This document shows, one piece after another, positions 20,092 through 31,161 of a DNA stretch of 64,000 bases; within the stretch, counting starts at the first letter, position 1, and each line of letters begins with the position of its first letter. Source of the stretch: Mycolicibacillus parakoreensis. GTDB taxonomy: Bacteria > Actinomycetota > Actinomycetes > Mycobacteriales > Mycobacteriaceae. Position numbers and translations under genes: made by a program. The DNA lies in contig NZ_CP092365.1 of assembly GCF_022370835.2 (NCBI RefSeq), positions 372,001-436,000 of the forward strand, written 5' to 3'. A model generated the notes under the pieces. It made no database searches, was not told the DNA's origin, and saw only the letters and a program-made list of their open reading frames with translations.

Positions 20092-20964
20092 CTAGCCCTC
20101 CCCGGGCAGTGCGAACCGGCCGTCGCCGGTGCGCTGCACCAACCCGTCTCTCAGAAGCGAGGACAACGCCCGGTTGCGCTGCACCTCGTCGTCCGGCCAG
20201 GCCAGGTCCAGATCGTGTTGGCGGACCGGGGACGCGCTGGCGCGCAACACATCCAGCAGGCGCCCGCGGACCTGTCGGTCGGTGCCGGCGTAGCGCTGGG
20301 CGCGCCGCGGCGGTGTCGCCGCGGCCGGATAGCCGCGTTCACGCCAGGCGCAGCGCGACAACGGGCACACCGCGCAGCGCGGCCCGCGGGCGGTGCACAC
20401 GGTGGCGCCGAGCTCCATCAACGCCGCGGAGAACCGCGGTGCCCGCGCGTCGTCGGGCAGCAGCGCGGCGACCTCGGCGTGGTCGCGCACGGCGGCCGGC
20501 GACCCGGCCTCGGCGACCCCGCGCACCGCCCGGGCGACGACCCGGCGCACATTGGTGTCGACCACCGGAACGGGTTGGCCGTAGGCGAAACACGCCACCG
20601 CCCGCGCGGTGTAGGCACCCACCCCCGGCAGGGTGAGCAGCGTGTCCACGTCGCGGGGCACCACGTCGGCGTGCTCGTCGGCGATGACCCGCGCGCACGC
20701 GTGCAACCGGGTGGCGCGGCGCGGATAACCCAGCTTGCCCCAGGCCCGCACCGCGTCGGCGGCACTGGCCGCCGCGGTCGCCGACGGGGTCGGCCACCGG
20801 GCCACCCACGACGTCCAGACCGGCAGCACCCGCGCCACCGGGGTCTGTTGCAGCATGAACTCGCTGACCAGGATCTGCCAGGCGCTCAGCGCCGGATCCC
20901 GCCACGGCAGGTCGCGGCCCGAGCGTGCGTACCAGTCGAGCAGTTCGGCGGCCGGGATCGTCAT
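20092..20964 (-). CDS. mutY: A/G-specific adenine DNA glycosylase MutY
   Basis: It removes adenine mispaired with 8-oxoguanine. The 290-residue protein has LPWRDPALSAWQILVSEFMLQQT (DNA-binding Gln-Gln region), the helix-hairpin-helix LPGVGAYTA, catalytic Asp in PVVDTNVRR, and a [4Fe-4S] cluster with the spacing C-x6-C-x2-C-x5-C (CTARGPRCAVCPLSRC). The C-terminal domain is short, as in mycobacteria, rather than the full MutT-like domain of E. coli MutY. It is convergent with the hydrolase and divergent from canB. Confidence 0.93.
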   Translation of the reverse strand: MTIPAAELLDWYARSGRDLPWRDPALSAWQILVSEFMLQQTPVARVLPVWTSWVARWPTPSATAAASAADAVRAWGKLGYPRRATRLHACARVIADEHADVVPRDVDTLLTLPGVGAYTARAVACFAYGQPVPVVDTNVRRVVARAVRGVAEAGSPAAVRDHAEVAALLPDDARAPRFSAALMELGATVCTARGPRCAVCPLSRCAWRERGYPAAATPPRRAQRYAGTDRQVRGRLLDVLRASASPVRQHDLDLAWPDDEVQRNRALSSLLRDGLVQRTGDGRFALPGEG

Positions 20965-21016
20965 ACCGCGGCACCGGTGTGGCGGCAGCGCGCGGGGGCA
21001 GGGCAGAATATCGGCC

Positions 21017-21634
21017 ATGCCGCATTCGAACCCGCAGTCCGCGTGGAAGGCACTCACCGAGGGTAACCAGCGGTTCGTCGCCGGCACCCCCGACCACCCC
21101 AGCCAGAGCATCGAGCGGCGGGCCAGCCTCGCCGACGGGCAGGCCCCGATCGCGGTGGTGTTCGGCTGCGGAGACAGCCGGGTCGCCGCGGAGATCATCT
21201 TCGACCAGGGGCTCGGCGACATGTTCGTGGTGCGCACCGCGGGCCACGTCATCGACGCCGCCGTGCTCGGATCGATCGAGTTCGCGGTGACCGTGCTCGA
21301 CGTGCCGCTGATCGTCGTGCTCGGTCACGACAGCTGCGGCGCGGTCAAGGCGGCCCGTTCCGCGCTCGACGACGGGGTCATCCCCGGCGGCTATCTGCGC
21401 GACGTGGTCGAGCCCGTGACCAGTTCGATCCTGCTGGGCCGCCGCGAGGGGCTCAACAGCATCGACGAATTGGAGGCCCGCCACGTCAACGAGACCGTGG
21501 TGCAGTTGCGGGAGCGCTGCCCGGTCATCGCCGACCGGCTCGACGAGGGCGTGCTGGCGATCGTCGGCGCCACCTATCACCTCGCCGACGGGGCGGTGGA
21601 ACTGCGCGATCACCTCGGCGACATCGGTGTCTAG
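21017..21634 (+). CDS. canB: Beta-class carbonic anhydrase
   Basis: It interconverts CO2 and bicarbonate. The 205-residue protein has all zinc ligands and the active-site dyad at expected positions: Cys51, Asp53, Arg55 (CGDSRV), His104 and Cys107 (GHDSCGA). It corresponds to Rv3588c (207 residues). CAGAAT lies 7 bases before ATG 21017 and may be a weak -10 for a leaderless transcript. The stop TAG is inside a 10-base tandem repeat. Confidence 0.94.
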   Translation: MPHSNPQSAWKALTEGNQRFVAGTPDHPSQSIERRASLADGQAPIAVVFGCGDSRVAAEIIFDQGLGDMFVVRTAGHVIDAAVLGSIEFAVTVLDVPLIVVLGHDSCGAVKAARSALDDGVIPGGYLRDVVEPVTSSILLGRREGLNSIDELEARHVNETVVQLRERCPVIADRLDEGVLAIVGATYHLADGAVELRDHLGDIGV

Positions 21635-21675
21635 GGGTGTCTAGGTGCGTTTAGGGGCCTCTGGCGGCGTCTGGC
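21626..21675. repeat. 10-base periodic repeat over the canB stop
   Basis: GGTGTCTAGG occurs twice perfectly (21626-21635, 21636-21645), then three decaying 10-base units follow (TGCGTTTAGG, GGCCTCTGGC, GGCGTCTGGC). The canB TAG (21632-21634) is in the first unit. The remaining gap to the next gene, about 110 bases, shows no other clear element. Confidence 0.75.
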
Positions 21676-21785
21676 GGGGTGCGGCGGGCCGCCGTCGGCC
21701 CCGGGTCGGCACCGACGGCGGTCCTCGCGCTAGCGCTTCGAGGTCACGGTGAGGTTGCGACACGCCGAGAGCGATCGGACGTGTT

Positions 21786-22637
21786 GTGCTGACCTGGGCT
21801 TACCGTGATGAGGTGTTGGATTTGGAACCGCAGGGCCCGCTACCACCGAAGATTTACTGGCGGCGCCGGGGGCTGGCGCTCGGTATCGCGGCGGCGGTTC
21901 TCGCCGTGGTGGTCGCGATCGTGTTCGCGATCATGCACGGCGGCTCGGATTCGTCGGACCACCCCGAGGGCGCGGCCGGCACCGAGCAGCCCGATACCGA
22001 GCCGGAGGGCAAGACCCCGGTGGTGCCGCCCGCCTCGGAGAGCGCCCCGCCGGCGCCCACCCCGACCGCGTCGGTGCAGCCACCGCCGGTGCTCAAGGAC
22101 GGCGACGACTGCCCGGATTCGGCGCTGGCGGTCAAGGGGCTGAGCAGCCAACCGCGCTACACCGTCGGGGAGCAACCGAAGTTCACCATGGTGGTCACCA
22201 ACATCGGCCTGGTCACCTGTAAACGTGACGTGGGTGCGGCGGTGTTGGCCGCCTACGTGTACTCGCTGGACAACCAGCGGCTCTGGTCCAACCTCGACTG
22301 CGCGCCGTCCAACGAGACCCTGGTGAAGGATTTCTCCCCCGGTGAGCAGGTGGTCACCAACGTGACCTGGACCGGAACCGGCTCGCAGCCGCAGTGCCCG
22401 CTGCCGCGCGAGCCGATCGGACCGGGCACCTACAACCTGGTGGTGCAGTTGGGCAATCTGCGGTCGGCGGCGGTGCCGTTCGTGTTGGCCGAGGCGGGTG
22501 CGGAGAACCCGGCCCCGCAGCAGGAGCAGCCGCAACAGCCCGCTCCGCAGGAGCCGTCCGAACAGCAGCCCGGCGAGCAGCCGACCGGGCCGCCGCCCGG
22601 GCCGGCCCCGGAGGTGCCCCACCTGCCCGGCGGTTAA
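21786..22637 (+). CDS. Conserved mycobacterial membrane protein (Rv3587c-like)
   Basis: The protein has up to 283 residues: a short cytoplasmic N-terminus, one transmembrane helix (about 29-50) after an RRRG stop-transfer charge cluster, a Pro/Ser/Glu linker, then a conserved extracytoplasmic domain (about 100-240) with Cys residues in DDCPDS, LVTCKRD, NLDCAPS and QPQCPL, and a Pro/Gln tail. It is conserved in mycobacteria with unknown function. GTG 21813 may be the true start because TACCGT (21801-21806) ends 6 bases before it. Its TAA overlaps the disA stop on the other strand. Confidence 0.82.
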   Translation: MLTWAYRDEVLDLEPQGPLPPKIYWRRRGLALGIAAAVLAVVVAIVFAIMHGGSDSSDHPEGAAGTEQPDTEPEGKTPVVPPASESAPPAPTPTASVQPPPVLKDGDDCPDSALAVKGLSSQPRYTVGEQPKFTMVVTNIGLVTCKRDVGAAVLAAYVYSLDNQRLWSNLDCAPSNETLVKDFSPGEQVVTNVTWTGTGSQPQCPLPREPIGPGTYNLVVQLGNLRSAAVPFVLAEAGAENPAPQQEQPQQPAPQEPSEQQPGEQPTGPPPGPAPEVPHLPGG

Positions 22638-23716
22638 CCGGGCCGGTCGGTGATCGTCGACTCGGCCAACTGGGAGAGCCCCTCGCGCACGTGGCGGGCC
22701 CACATCGCCCCGATGCCCTCCACCGACTGCAGATCGGTGGCGCTGGCCGCCAGCAGGCCCTGCAGTGAGCCGAAAGCGCGCACCAGCAGGTCGGCGTGGG
22801 CGAACTGCAGCCGGGGGATCCCGGCCATCGCCCGGTAGCCGCGCGGGCTCACCGCCGAATCCTGGGCCGCGTCGGTGGACGGGTAGCCGAACACCCGGGC
22901 GAGCACCGTGAAGTCCAGCAGCTCACTGTCGCTGAGCGCGTCGAGTTCGTCGAGCACGGTGGCCACCTGCGCCCGGCTCAGCGGCTCCGGGTTGGCGTGG
23001 TAGTCGCGCACGATCAACTCCCGCGCCGACTCGTTGTCGCCCATCAGCTCCTCGAGCTGCAGGCGCAGCTGCCGGCCGTCGGTGCCCAGCTCCACCACGT
23101 CGTAGTCGATCTCCAGACCGATCCGTCGGACCAGCTCCAGGCGCTGCACCACGGTCATCGCGTCCCGCAGGGTCGCGAAATCCTCGATCTCGGCCCCGGA
23201 GAGCTGCCGGCTGACCTCGTCGAGCCGGGACCGGAACCGCTCCAGGGTCGCGATCGCCTGGTTGGCGCGCGACAGGATCGTCGCCGAATCGGTGAGCACG
23301 TGGCGCTCGCCGCCGGCGTAGACGGTGACGATGTTCATCGAATGGCTCACCGACACCACCGGCAACCCGGTCTGCACCGCGGTGCGCTCCGCCGACCGGT
23401 GCCGGGTTCCGGACTCGTCGGTGGGGATCGACGGATCGGGCACCAGCTGCACATTGGCGCGCAGGATGCGGGCGCCGTCGGTGGACAACACCACCGCGCC
23501 GTCCATCTTCGCCAGCTCCCGCAGCCGGGTGGGCGCGTAGCGGACGTCGAGGGAGAACCCGCCGTCGCAGACCGCCTCGACCCCGTCGTCGTGGCCGAGC
23601 ACGATGATCGCCCCGGTGCGCCCGCGCAGGATGCGTTCCAGCCCGTCGCGCAGGGCGGTGCCCGGCGCCAGCCGGGCCACCACCTCGCGCAGCGGCGATG
23701 ACGTCTCGGCGCTCAT
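22634..23716 (-). CDS. disA: Diadenylate cyclase DisA
   Basis: It makes the second messenger c-di-AMP from two ATP and scans DNA. The 360-residue protein has the N-terminal DAC domain with DGA (KMDGAVV) and RHRSAER motifs, a helical linker (about 150-290), and a C-terminal helix-hairpin-helix DNA-binding domain ([15 protein letters not shown]). Length matches relatives (about 358). It overlaps radA by 4 bases, so the checkpoint cyclase and the repair ATPase are co-translated. Confidence 0.95.
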   Translation of the reverse strand: MSAETSSPLREVVARLAPGTALRDGLERILRGRTGAIIVLGHDDGVEAVCDGGFSLDVRYAPTRLRELAKMDGAVVLSTDGARILRANVQLVPDPSIPTDESGTRHRSAERTAVQTGLPVVSVSHSMNIVTVYAGGERHVLTDSATILSRANQAIATLERFRSRLDEVSRQLSGAEIEDFATLRDAMTVVQRLELVRRIGLEIDYDVVELGTDGRQLRLQLEELMGDNESARELIVRDYHANPEPLSRAQVATVLDELDALSDSELLDFTVLARVFGYPSTDAAQDSAVSPRGYRAMAGIPRLQFAHADLLVRAFGSLQGLLAASATDLQSVEGIGAMWARHVREGLSQLAESTITDRPG

Positions 23717-25155
23717 GAGGGATCATTCTCCTCGGCGCCGCCGGCCGGTGGCGGCCGATCCACCAGGCGCAGCGGGGCAGGCCGGGGGCGGCGCTGCGCG
23801 AGGTCGCTCAGATGGCGCAGCGCGGTGACGATGTCGGCGGCCTCGCGGACCCGCAGGCCGGCCGGGACCTTGCCGGCCCCGCGCCCCGGCGGGGCCAACG
23901 CGGTGTCGAACCCGAGCCGGGCGGCCTCGGCGAGGCGCCGCGCCATCCCGGCGACCGGCCGCAGGTCACCGGCGAGCCCGACCTCGCCGATCATCACCAC
24001 GCTGGGCGGCAGGGGCAGCTCGGCGAGCGCGGAGGCCAACGCCATCGCGACCGCCAGATCGGCCGACGGGTCGGTCAGGCGCATCCCCCCGACCGTGGAC
24101 AGGTAGATGTCGTTGGCGGCGATCGGCAGGCCGGCATGCTTGTCGAGCACCGCGGTGATCATCGCGGTGCGGGCCGGATCGATGCCGCTGACCGCCCGTC
24201 GCGGCGGCCCGCCGCACGGCCGGGCCAACAGCGCCTGCACCTCGCCGACCAGCGGGCGCTTGCCGTCGAGCGTCACCGTGATCGCGGTCCCGGGCACGGG
24301 GCTGCCGCGCTGGTCGAGGAAGAGACCCGACGGGTCGGCCACGCCCTCGATGCCGTCCTCGTGCAGCAGGAAACAGCCCACCTCCTCGGCGGCGCCGAAC
24401 CGGTTTTTGATCCCGCGCACCATCCGCAGCGCCCCGTTGCGGTCACCCTCGAAATGCAGCACCACGTCGACGAGGTGCTCCAGCGAGCGCGGACCGGCGA
24501 TCGCGCCGTCCTTGGTGACGTGGCCGACCAGGATCAGCGCGGTGCCCGAGGATTTCGCCGCGGCGGTCAGCGCCGCGGTGACCGCCCGCACCTGGGTGAC
24601 CCCGCCGGCCACGCCGTCGGTGGTGGCGTCGGCGACCGTCTGCACCGAGTCGACGATCGCCAGGCCGGGCTGCACCGCGTCGAGGTGGCCCAGGATGGTC
24701 TGCAGATCGCAGTCGGCGGCCAGATACACCTCGGGGTGGGTGCAGCCGGTGCGTTCGGCGCGCATCCGGATCTGCCCGCCGGTCTCCTCCCCGGAGACAT
24801 ACAGCGCCCGCCGGCCCCCGGCCGCCCACCGGTGGGCGGCCTGCAACAGCAGCGTCGACTTGCCCACACCCGGGTCGCCGGCGAGCAGGATCACCGAGCC
24901 GGGCACCGCACCCCCGCCGAGCACCCGGTCCAGTTCGTCGACGCCGGTCGGGTGATGCCAGGTCGGGTCGGGCTCGATGGCGCTGATCGAGACCGCCGGG
25001 CGGCGCGGCGCCGCGGCGGCGCGGGCGCCGGTGGCGGCGAGCACCGTCACCTCCTCGACGCTGCCCCAGCTGCCGCAGTCCGGGCAGCGGCCCACCCACT
25101 TGGCGGTGCCATGCTGACAGCGCGAACAGCGGAATTGCGAGCGTGCCTTGGCCAC
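23713..25155 (-). CDS. radA: DNA repair ATPase RadA
   Basis: A branch-migration factor for recombination intermediates. The 480-residue protein has the N-terminal zinc finger (CSRCQHG and CPDC), Walker [10 protein letters not shown], the RadA-specific KNRFG motif, and a C-terminal Lon-protease-like domain. It starts with GTG 25155. It is upstream of and overlaps disA, the usual actinobacterial arrangement. lpqE is convergent in spirit but on the same strand, 54 bases upstream of the radA start. Confidence 0.95.
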   Translation of the reverse strand: MAKARSQFRCSRCQHGTAKWVGRCPDCGSWGSVEEVTVLAATGARAAAAPRRPAVSISAIEPDPTWHHPTGVDELDRVLGGGAVPGSVILLAGDPGVGKSTLLLQAAHRWAAGGRRALYVSGEETGGQIRMRAERTGCTHPEVYLAADCDLQTILGHLDAVQPGLAIVDSVQTVADATTDGVAGGVTQVRAVTAALTAAAKSSGTALILVGHVTKDGAIAGPRSLEHLVDVVLHFEGDRNGALRMVRGIKNRFGAAEEVGCFLLHEDGIEGVADPSGLFLDQRGSPVPGTAITVTLDGKRPLVGEVQALLARPCGGPPRRAVSGIDPARTAMITAVLDKHAGLPIAANDIYLSTVGGMRLTDPSADLAVAMALASALAELPLPPSVVMIGEVGLAGDLRPVAGMARRLAEAARLGFDTALAPPGRGAGKVPAGLRVREAADIVTALRHLSDLAQRRPRPAPLRLVDRPPPAGGAEENDPS

Positions 25156-25209
25156 CCGATGACCGTATCGGCCCGCCCCGACAGTGCCGCCGCGGGCGTG
25201 CGCGCCGCG

Positions 25210-25782
25210 CTAGTCGGCCGGGATCGGCTGCGGTTCCAGGCCGGCGGAGACCGGCACCGCCAGCTTGACCGTGCCCACGTTGTCGAACTCGAAGCTGAAG
25301 TCGTAGTTGAGGCCGTTGGTGATCGGCTCGCTCAACTCGATCGTGGCCTTGGCGTTGGTGACGTCGTCCTGCTTGGGCGTGTTGGTCTGGCCCGCCGGGG
25401 TGCCGATCAGCAGCCGGCCGCCCACGGGAACCTCCGGCTTCTTCGGCGAGAGCGTCACCTTGCCGATCGGGGTGGTGATGTCGACGAGGTGCTCGGCGGT
25501 CTCCAGCGAGTTGTTGGCGATGACCAGCACCAACTCCACGCTCGTGCCCGGCTCCAGGAAGTCGCCGCTCTGCTGGGCCTGGATGCGCACGTCGCGCAGC
25601 GCGACATCCTTCGTGGTCGCCTCCGAACCGTCCACCGCCGGCGCCTGCTCGGCGGTCTGGGAGTGCTGCCCGGTCCCGCAGCCGGTCAGCAGGGCGGCCA
25701 GGGCGGCCAGCGTGGCCAACGCCAGTGTGCAGGCGCCCGGCCGGGCACACACGGCCGACGGGCTGGGGGTGGTCGGTTTCAC
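25210..25782 (-). CDS. lpqE: Lipoprotein LpqE
   Basis: A predicted lipoprotein of 190 residues: signal peptide with hydrophobic core ALATLAALAALL and lipobox LLTGC, followed by a single beta-rich domain of about 140 residues. It matches Rv3584 in order and size. Structure-based function is unknown. GTG 25782 follows AGGAGG with ideal spacing, which settles the start against longer in-frame extensions. It is divergent from carD and on the same strand as radA. Confidence 0.85.
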   Translation of the reverse strand: MKPTTPSPSAVCARPGACTLALATLAALAALLTGCGTGQHSQTAEQAPAVDGSEATTKDVALRDVRIQAQQSGDFLEPGTSVELVLVIANNSLETAEHLVDITTPIGKVTLSPKKPEVPVGGRLLIGTPAGQTNTPKQDDVTNAKATIELSEPITNGLNYDFSFEFDNVGTVKLAVPVSAGLEPQPIPAD

Positions 25783-26580
<798 letters not shown>

Positions 26581-26584
26581 ATCG

Positions 26585-27253
26585 ATGAGCACGGTTGCGG
26601 TGGTTCCGGCCGCCGGGGCGGGTAAACGCCTCAAGGCCGGTGTTCCCAAGGCGTTCTTCCAGCTCGCCGGCCACACCCTGGTCGAGCGCGCGGTGGTGGG
26701 GATGCAGAAGTCCGGGGTGATCGACCGGGTGGTGATCGCGGTGCCCGCCGGGCGCACCGACGAGGCGAAACTCATCCTCGGCGGTGCCGATGTGCCGGTG
26801 GAGGTCGTCGCCGGCGGCGCCACCCGCACCGAATCGGTGCGGGTGGCGCTGGCCGCCGCCGGTGACCCGCAGTTCGTGCTGGTGCACGACGCCGCCCGCC
26901 CGCTGACCCCGCCGGAGCTGATCGTGCGGGTGGTCGAGGCCCTGCGGGCCGGGCACGAGGCGGTGATCCCGGGACTGGCGGTCGTCGACACGATCAAGGC
27001 CGTCGACGCCAACGGCGTGGTGTTGGGCACCCCGGAACGGGCCGGGCTGCGGTCGGTGCAGACCCCGCAGGGGTTCACCGCCGACCTGCTGGCCCGCGCC
27101 AACGAGCGGGCCGGGGACACCGTGTTCACCGACGACGCCGCGATGGTGGAGAACATCGGCGGCCAGGTGCAGGTCGTCGACGGCGATCCGCTGGCGTTCA
27201 AGATCACCAACCCGTGGGATCTCAAGCTGGCCCGCGCCCTGCTGGAGCGGTGA
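26585..27253 (+). CDS. ispD: 2-C-methyl-D-erythritol 4-phosphate cytidylyltransferase
   Basis: Third enzyme of the non-mevalonate (MEP) isoprenoid pathway; it adds CMP to methylerythritol phosphate. The 222-residue protein has the nucleotide-binding PAAGAGKRL, the substrate Arg in [16 protein letters not shown] and the DAAMVE and ITNPWDL signatures. ATG 26585 is 4 bases after carD. Its end overlaps ispF by 4 bases (GTGA). Confidence 0.95.
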   Translation: MSTVAVVPAAGAGKRLKAGVPKAFFQLAGHTLVERAVVGMQKSGVIDRVVIAVPAGRTDEAKLILGGADVPVEVVAGGATRTESVRVALAAAGDPQFVLVHDAARPLTPPELIVRVVEALRAGHEAVIPGLAVVDTIKAVDANGVVLGTPERAGLRSVQTPQGFTADLLARANERAGDTVFTDDAAMVENIGGQVQVVDGDPLAFKITNPWDLKLARALLER

Positions 27254-27738
27254 GCCCGGTGTCGAAGCTGCCGCGCGTCGGCCTGGCCAGCGACGTGCAC
27301 CCGATCGCACCGGGGCGCCCGTGCTGGCTTTTGGGCCTGCTGTTTGCCGACGTCGACGGCTGCTCCGGGCACTCCGACGGCGACGTCGCCGCCCACGCGC
27401 TCTGCGACGCGCTGCTGTCGGCGGCCGGGCTCGGCGACCTCGGCGCGGTGTTCGGCGTCGACGACCCCCGCTGGCGGGGGGTCTCCGGGGCCGCCATGCT
27501 GCGCCACGTGCGCGGCCGACTCGACGAGGCCGGGTTCGCGATCGGCAACGCCGCGGTCCAGGTGATCGGCAACCGCCCCAGGATCGGGCCGCGCCGCGAC
27601 GAGGCCCAGCGGGTGCTGACCGGCCTGCTGGGCGCCCCGGTCGCGGTCTCGGCGACCACCACCGACGGGCTGGGGCTCACCGGTCGCGGCGAGGGCAGGG
27701 CCGCGATCGCCACCGCGTTGGTGGTGGGCGGCCGATAG
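27250..27738 (+). CDS. ispF: 2-C-methyl-D-erythritol 2,4-cyclodiphosphate synthase
   Basis: Fifth MEP-pathway enzyme, forming the cyclic diphosphate. The protein has 162 residues from GTG 27250, or 159 from GTG 27259, which equals the M. tuberculosis length. Zinc ligands are seen in ASDVHPI and the [11 protein letters not shown] motif; [14 protein letters not shown] and SATTTDGLG are the CDP-binding segments. ispE is not in the window. The operon is carD-ispD-ispF. Confidence 0.94.
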   Translation: MSPVSKLPRVGLASDVHPIAPGRPCWLLGLLFADVDGCSGHSDGDVAAHALCDALLSAAGLGDLGAVFGVDDPRWRGVSGAAMLRHVRGRLDEAGFAIGNAAVQVIGNRPRIGPRRDEAQRVLTGLLGAPVAVSATTTDGLGLTGRGEGRAAIATALVVGGR

Positions 27739-27742
27739 CGCA

Positions 27743-27763
27743 TGCCAGCCCGGTAAGCTGGCA
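27743..27763 (+). promoter_or_regulatory. cysS -10 box within a small dyad
   Basis: TAAGCT (27754-27759) ends 8 bases before the GTG start of cysS, identical to the lysS arrangement. It sits at the edge of an inverted repeat, TGCCAGC (27743-27749) with GCTGGCA (27757-27763). The dyad overlaps the -10 box, so it could be an operator or just end ispF transcription. Confidence 0.55.
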
Positions 27764-27767
27764 CGTC

Positions 27768-29174
27768 GTGACCGATCCCGCCCGTCTCCGGCTTCATGAC
27801 ACGGCGACCGGTGCCGTGCGCGACTTCCAGCCGCTGCGGCCCGGGCACGTCTCGATCTACCTGTGCGGGGCCACCGTGCAGGGCGTGCCGCACATCGGCC
27901 ACGTCCGCAGCGGGGTGGCCTTCGACATCCTGCGCCGCTGGCTCACCGCGCGCGGCCACGACGTGGCGTTCATCCGCAACGTCACCGACATCGACGACAA
28001 GATCTTGACCAAGGCCGCCGCCGCCGGACGGCCCTGGTGGGAGTGGGCGGCCACCCACGAGCGGGCGTTCACCGCCGCCTACGACGCCCTGGGGGTCGCA
28101 CCGCCGTCGGCCGAGCCGCGCGCCACCGGGCACATCACCGAGATGGTCGAGCTCATCGAGCGCCTCCTCGCCGGCGGGCACGCCTACACCGGCTCCGGCG
28201 ACGTCTACTTCGACGTGGCGAGCTACCCCGACTACGGGCAGCTGTCCGGGCACCGCATCGACGACGTGCACCAGGGCGAAGGGGTGGCCACCGGCAAACG
28301 CGACCAGCGCGACTTCACCCTGTGGAAGGGCGCCAAACCCGGGGAGCCGTCCTGGCCGACGCCGTGGGGGCGCGGCCGGCCCGGCTGGCATCTGGAGTGC
28401 TCGGCGATGGCCCGTGCCTATCTCGGGCCGCAGTTCGACATCCATTGCGGCGGCATGGATCTGATCTTCCCGCACCACGAGAACGAGATCGCCCAGAGCC
28501 GCGCCGCCGGCGACGGCTTCGCCCGGTACTGGCTGCACAACGGCTGGGTCACGATGGGCGGGGAGAAGATGAGCAAGTCGCTGGGCAACGTGCTGGCGAT
28601 GCCGGCGGTGCTCTCCCGGGTGCGCGCCGCCGAACTGCGCTACTACCTGGGCAGCGCCCACTACCGGTCGATGCTGGAGTTCTCCGAGACCGCGCTCACC
28701 GACGCCGCCAAGGCCTACAGCGGCCTCGAGGACTTCCTGCACCGGGTGCACCGCCGGGCCGGGGCGGTCGCGGTCGGGCAGTGGACCCCGCGGTTCGCCG
28801 CCGCCCTCGACGACGACCTGTCGGTGCCGGCCGCGTTGGCCGAGATCCACCACGTCCGCGCCGAGGGCAACCGGGCCCTCGACGCCGGCGAGACCGACAC
28901 CGCGCTGGCCCACGCGGGCGCGATCCGGGCGATGCTGGGCATCCTCGGCTGCGACCCGCTCGACGAGCGCTGGGAGTCCCGCAGTGAATCGGCGGCGGCG
29001 CTGGCCGCCGTCGACGTGCTGGCCCGCGCCGAACTGCAACGCCGCGAGACCGCCCGCGCCGACCGCGACTGGGCGCTGGCCGACGAGATCCGCGACCGGC
29101 TCAACGCGGCCGGCATCGACGTCACCGACACCGGCGACGGCCCGCAGTGGTCGCTGGCCGGGCAGGGCGGGTAG
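27768..29174 (+). CDS. cysS: Cysteinyl-tRNA synthetase
   Basis: It charges tRNA-Cys. The 468-residue class I synthetase has the zinc Cys in YLCGATVQ, the HIGH motif PHIGHVRSG, the DIDDKI segment, HLECSAM and [13 protein letters not shown] zinc-site motifs, and KMSKS (EKMSKSLGN). GTG 27768 is in frame with the family start. This is the true synthetase (CysS1 in M. tuberculosis) rather than the MshC mycothiol ligase. rlmB follows 4 bases downstream. Confidence 0.95.
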   Translation: MTDPARLRLHDTATGAVRDFQPLRPGHVSIYLCGATVQGVPHIGHVRSGVAFDILRRWLTARGHDVAFIRNVTDIDDKILTKAAAAGRPWWEWAATHERAFTAAYDALGVAPPSAEPRATGHITEMVELIERLLAGGHAYTGSGDVYFDVASYPDYGQLSGHRIDDVHQGEGVATGKRDQRDFTLWKGAKPGEPSWPTPWGRGRPGWHLECSAMARAYLGPQFDIHCGGMDLIFPHHENEIAQSRAAGDGFARYWLHNGWVTMGGEKMSKSLGNVLAMPAVLSRVRAAELRYYLGSAHYRSMLEFSETALTDAAKAYSGLEDFLHRVHRRAGAVAVGQWTPRFAAALDDDLSVPAALAEIHHVRAEGNRALDAGETDTALAHAGAIRAMLGILGCDPLDERWESRSESAAALAAVDVLARAELQRRETARADRDWALADEIRDRLNAAGIDVTDTGDGPQWSLAGQGG

Positions 29175-29178
29175 CGGC

Positions 29179-30120
29179 ATGGCCGGCAACTCGCGGCGCC
29201 GCGGCGCGGTCCGCAAACCCGGCACCAAGAAGGGGCCCACGGTCGGCTCCGGCGGGGTGCGCCGACGCGGGCTGGAGGGCCGCGGACCGACCCCGCCGGC
29301 CCGGGAGCGGGCCTACCATCCGGCCGCCAAGAAGGCCAAGAAGGCCGCCGCGGCCCGGGCGTCCCGCGCCGGGCGCCGCGACGACACCGAGACGGTGCTG
29401 GGCCGCAACCCGGTGCTGGAATGCCTGCGCGCCGGGGTGCCGGCGACCGCGCTGTATGTCGCGCTGGGCACCGAGGCTGACGAGCGGCTCACCGAGACCG
29501 TGCGCCGCGCCGCCGACTCGGGCATCGCGATCCTGGAGGTGCCGCGCACCGACTTGGACAAGATCACCGTCAACGGGGTGCACCAGGGGGTGGCGCTGCA
29601 GGTGCCGCCGTACGACTACGCCCACCCCGACGATCTGCTCGCCGGCGCCGACGAGGCCGGCACCGCGCCGCTGATCGTGGCGCTGGACAACATCTCCGAT
29701 CCGCGCAACCTGGGGGCGATCGTGCGCTCGACGGCCGCGTTCGGCGGCGACGGGGTGGTGATCCCGCAGCGGCGGTCGGCCTCGGTGACCGCGGTGGCGT
29801 GGCGCACCAGCGCCGGGGCGGCCGCCCGGCTCCCGGTGGCGCGGGCCACCAACCTCACCCGCACCCTGGTGGGCTACGCGCGGGCCGGCCTGCAGGTGGT
29901 GGGCCTCGACGCCGGCGGGGACATCCCCGTCGACGACCTGGACGCCACCGGGCCGCTGGTGGTGGTCGTCGGCGCCGAGGGCAAGGGGCTCTCCCGGCTG
30001 GTGCGGCAGACCTGCGACCAGGTGGTGTCGATCCCGATGGTCGGCGCCGCCGAGTCGCTCAACGCCTCGGTGGCCGCCGGGGTGGTGCTCGCCGAGGTGG
30101 CCCGGCAGCGCCGCCGGTGA
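29179..30120 (+). CDS. rlmB: 23S rRNA (guanosine-2'-O-)-methyltransferase RlmB type (SpoU)
   Basis: The 313-residue SPOUT methyltransferase has a basic disordered N-terminus (about 1-70, RRR/KKAKK), a substrate-binding domain starting [11 protein letters not shown], and the three SpoU motifs [24 protein letters not shown] and [15 protein letters not shown]. It corresponds to Rv3579c (annotated tsnR in older M. tuberculosis records). The exact target nucleotide is inferred from the family. The stop overlaps the next gene by 4 bases. Confidence 0.9.
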   Translation: MAGNSRRRGAVRKPGTKKGPTVGSGGVRRRGLEGRGPTPPARERAYHPAAKKAKKAAAARASRAGRRDDTETVLGRNPVLECLRAGVPATALYVALGTEADERLTETVRRAADSGIAILEVPRTDLDKITVNGVHQGVALQVPPYDYAHPDDLLAGADEAGTAPLIVALDNISDPRNLGAIVRSTAAFGGDGVVIPQRRSASVTAVAWRTSAGAAARLPVARATNLTRTLVGYARAGLQVVGLDAGGDIPVDDLDATGPLVVVVGAEGKGLSRLVRQTCDQVVSIPMVGAAESLNASVAAGVVLAEVARQRRR

Positions 30121-31088
30121 GCGCCGCGCCGACGCGGCGCGCGGTGGCCGCGGTGGCCGCCGCGCTGGCGTTGTGGGCCCCCGCGCCGGCCGGTGCGGCC
30201 GGTGCCGACTTCGATCTGCAGGCCCACCGCGGCGGCCGCGGCGAGACCACCGAGGAGTCGCTGGCGGCGTTCGCCCACGCCGTCGAACTCGGTGTCGACA
30301 CCCTGGAACTGGACGTGGTGCTCACCGCCGACCGGGCGCCGCTGGTCTGGCACGACCCGGTCATCGAGGCGACGAAATGCCGCGACACCGCACCGGTGCG
30401 CCCCGGCGACCCGGACTACCCGTACGTGGGTCGGGCGGTGGCGCAGTTGTCCCTGGCGCAGCTGCGCACCCTCGACTGCGGCCTGCCGCAGGCGCAGTTC
30501 CCGCGCGCGCAGGTGGTGACGCCCAACCGGCTGGCCACCCTGCCGGAGGTGTTCGCGCTGGTCGATCGGTACCGGGCCGCGGTGCGTTTCAACATCGAGA
30601 CCAAGGTGGCCCCCGACGACCCGGCCGGCGCCCCGGCCGAGTCCGTGGCGGTGATCCTGGCGGCGGTGCGCGCCGCCGGGGTGACCGATCGGGTGAGCGT
30701 CCAAAGCTTCGACTGGCGGACCCTGCCGCTGGTGCGTGCGGCAGAACCGGCGATCCCGTTGGTGGCGCTCTTCGAGCCGCGGACCTTCCGGCCCGGCTCG
30801 CCGTGGCTGGCCGGCATCGACCCCGCCGCGGTGCCCGACGCCCTGGCCGCGGCGCACCGGATCGGTGCCGACGTCGCCGCACCGCCCCACGAGCAGGTCG
30901 ACGCCGAGTTCGTGGCCCGCGCCCACCGCCTGGGGCTGGCCGTGCTGCCGTGGACGGTCAACGACCCCGCCGCGCTGCGGGCGCTGCTCGACGCCGGGGT
31001 CGACGGGGTCATCACCGACTACCCGACGATGGCCCGGGGCGTGCTGGCCGAGCGCGGCATGCCGCTGCCGCGGCCCTACCGACGGTGA
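30117..31088 (+). CDS. Secreted glycerophosphodiester phosphodiesterase
   Basis: The 323-residue protein has a signal peptide ([20 protein letters not shown]) and a GDPD TIM barrel: the AHRGG.GETTEES metal and catalytic His motif, ELDVVLTAD, the second His in VWHDPVI, and the FNIETK Glu. It splits glycerophosphodiesters to glycerol-3-phosphate and an alcohol outside the membrane. M. tuberculosis has other genes (arsB2 region) at this place, so its position is lineage-specific. GTG 30117 overlaps the rlmB stop. Confidence 0.87.
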   Translation: MSAAPTRRAVAAVAAALALWAPAPAGAAGADFDLQAHRGGRGETTEESLAAFAHAVELGVDTLELDVVLTADRAPLVWHDPVIEATKCRDTAPVRPGDPDYPYVGRAVAQLSLAQLRTLDCGLPQAQFPRAQVVTPNRLATLPEVFALVDRYRAAVRFNIETKVAPDDPAGAPAESVAVILAAVRAAGVTDRVSVQSFDWRTLPLVRAAEPAIPLVALFEPRTFRPGSPWLAGIDPAAVPDALAAAHRIGADVAAPPHEQVDAEFVARAHRLGLAVLPWTVNDPAALRALLDAGVDGVITDYPTMARGVLAERGMPLPRPYRR

Positions 31089-31125
31089 GCACCGGCCGGC
31101 CCCACGGGGTGTCGCGCCCGCCGCA

Positions 31126-31156
31126 GCGCCCGGGCGGCCGTCGCGGGCCCGGGCGC
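31126..31156. terminator. Hairpin between convergent gdpd and kstR genes
   Basis: A perfect ten-base-pair stem, GCGCCCGGGC (31126-31135) with GCCCGGGCGC (31147-31156), and an 11-base loop lie in the 73-base gap between two convergent genes. It likely stops transcription from both sides. No T tract follows in either direction. Confidence 0.6.
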
Positions 31157-31161
31157 GCCGC

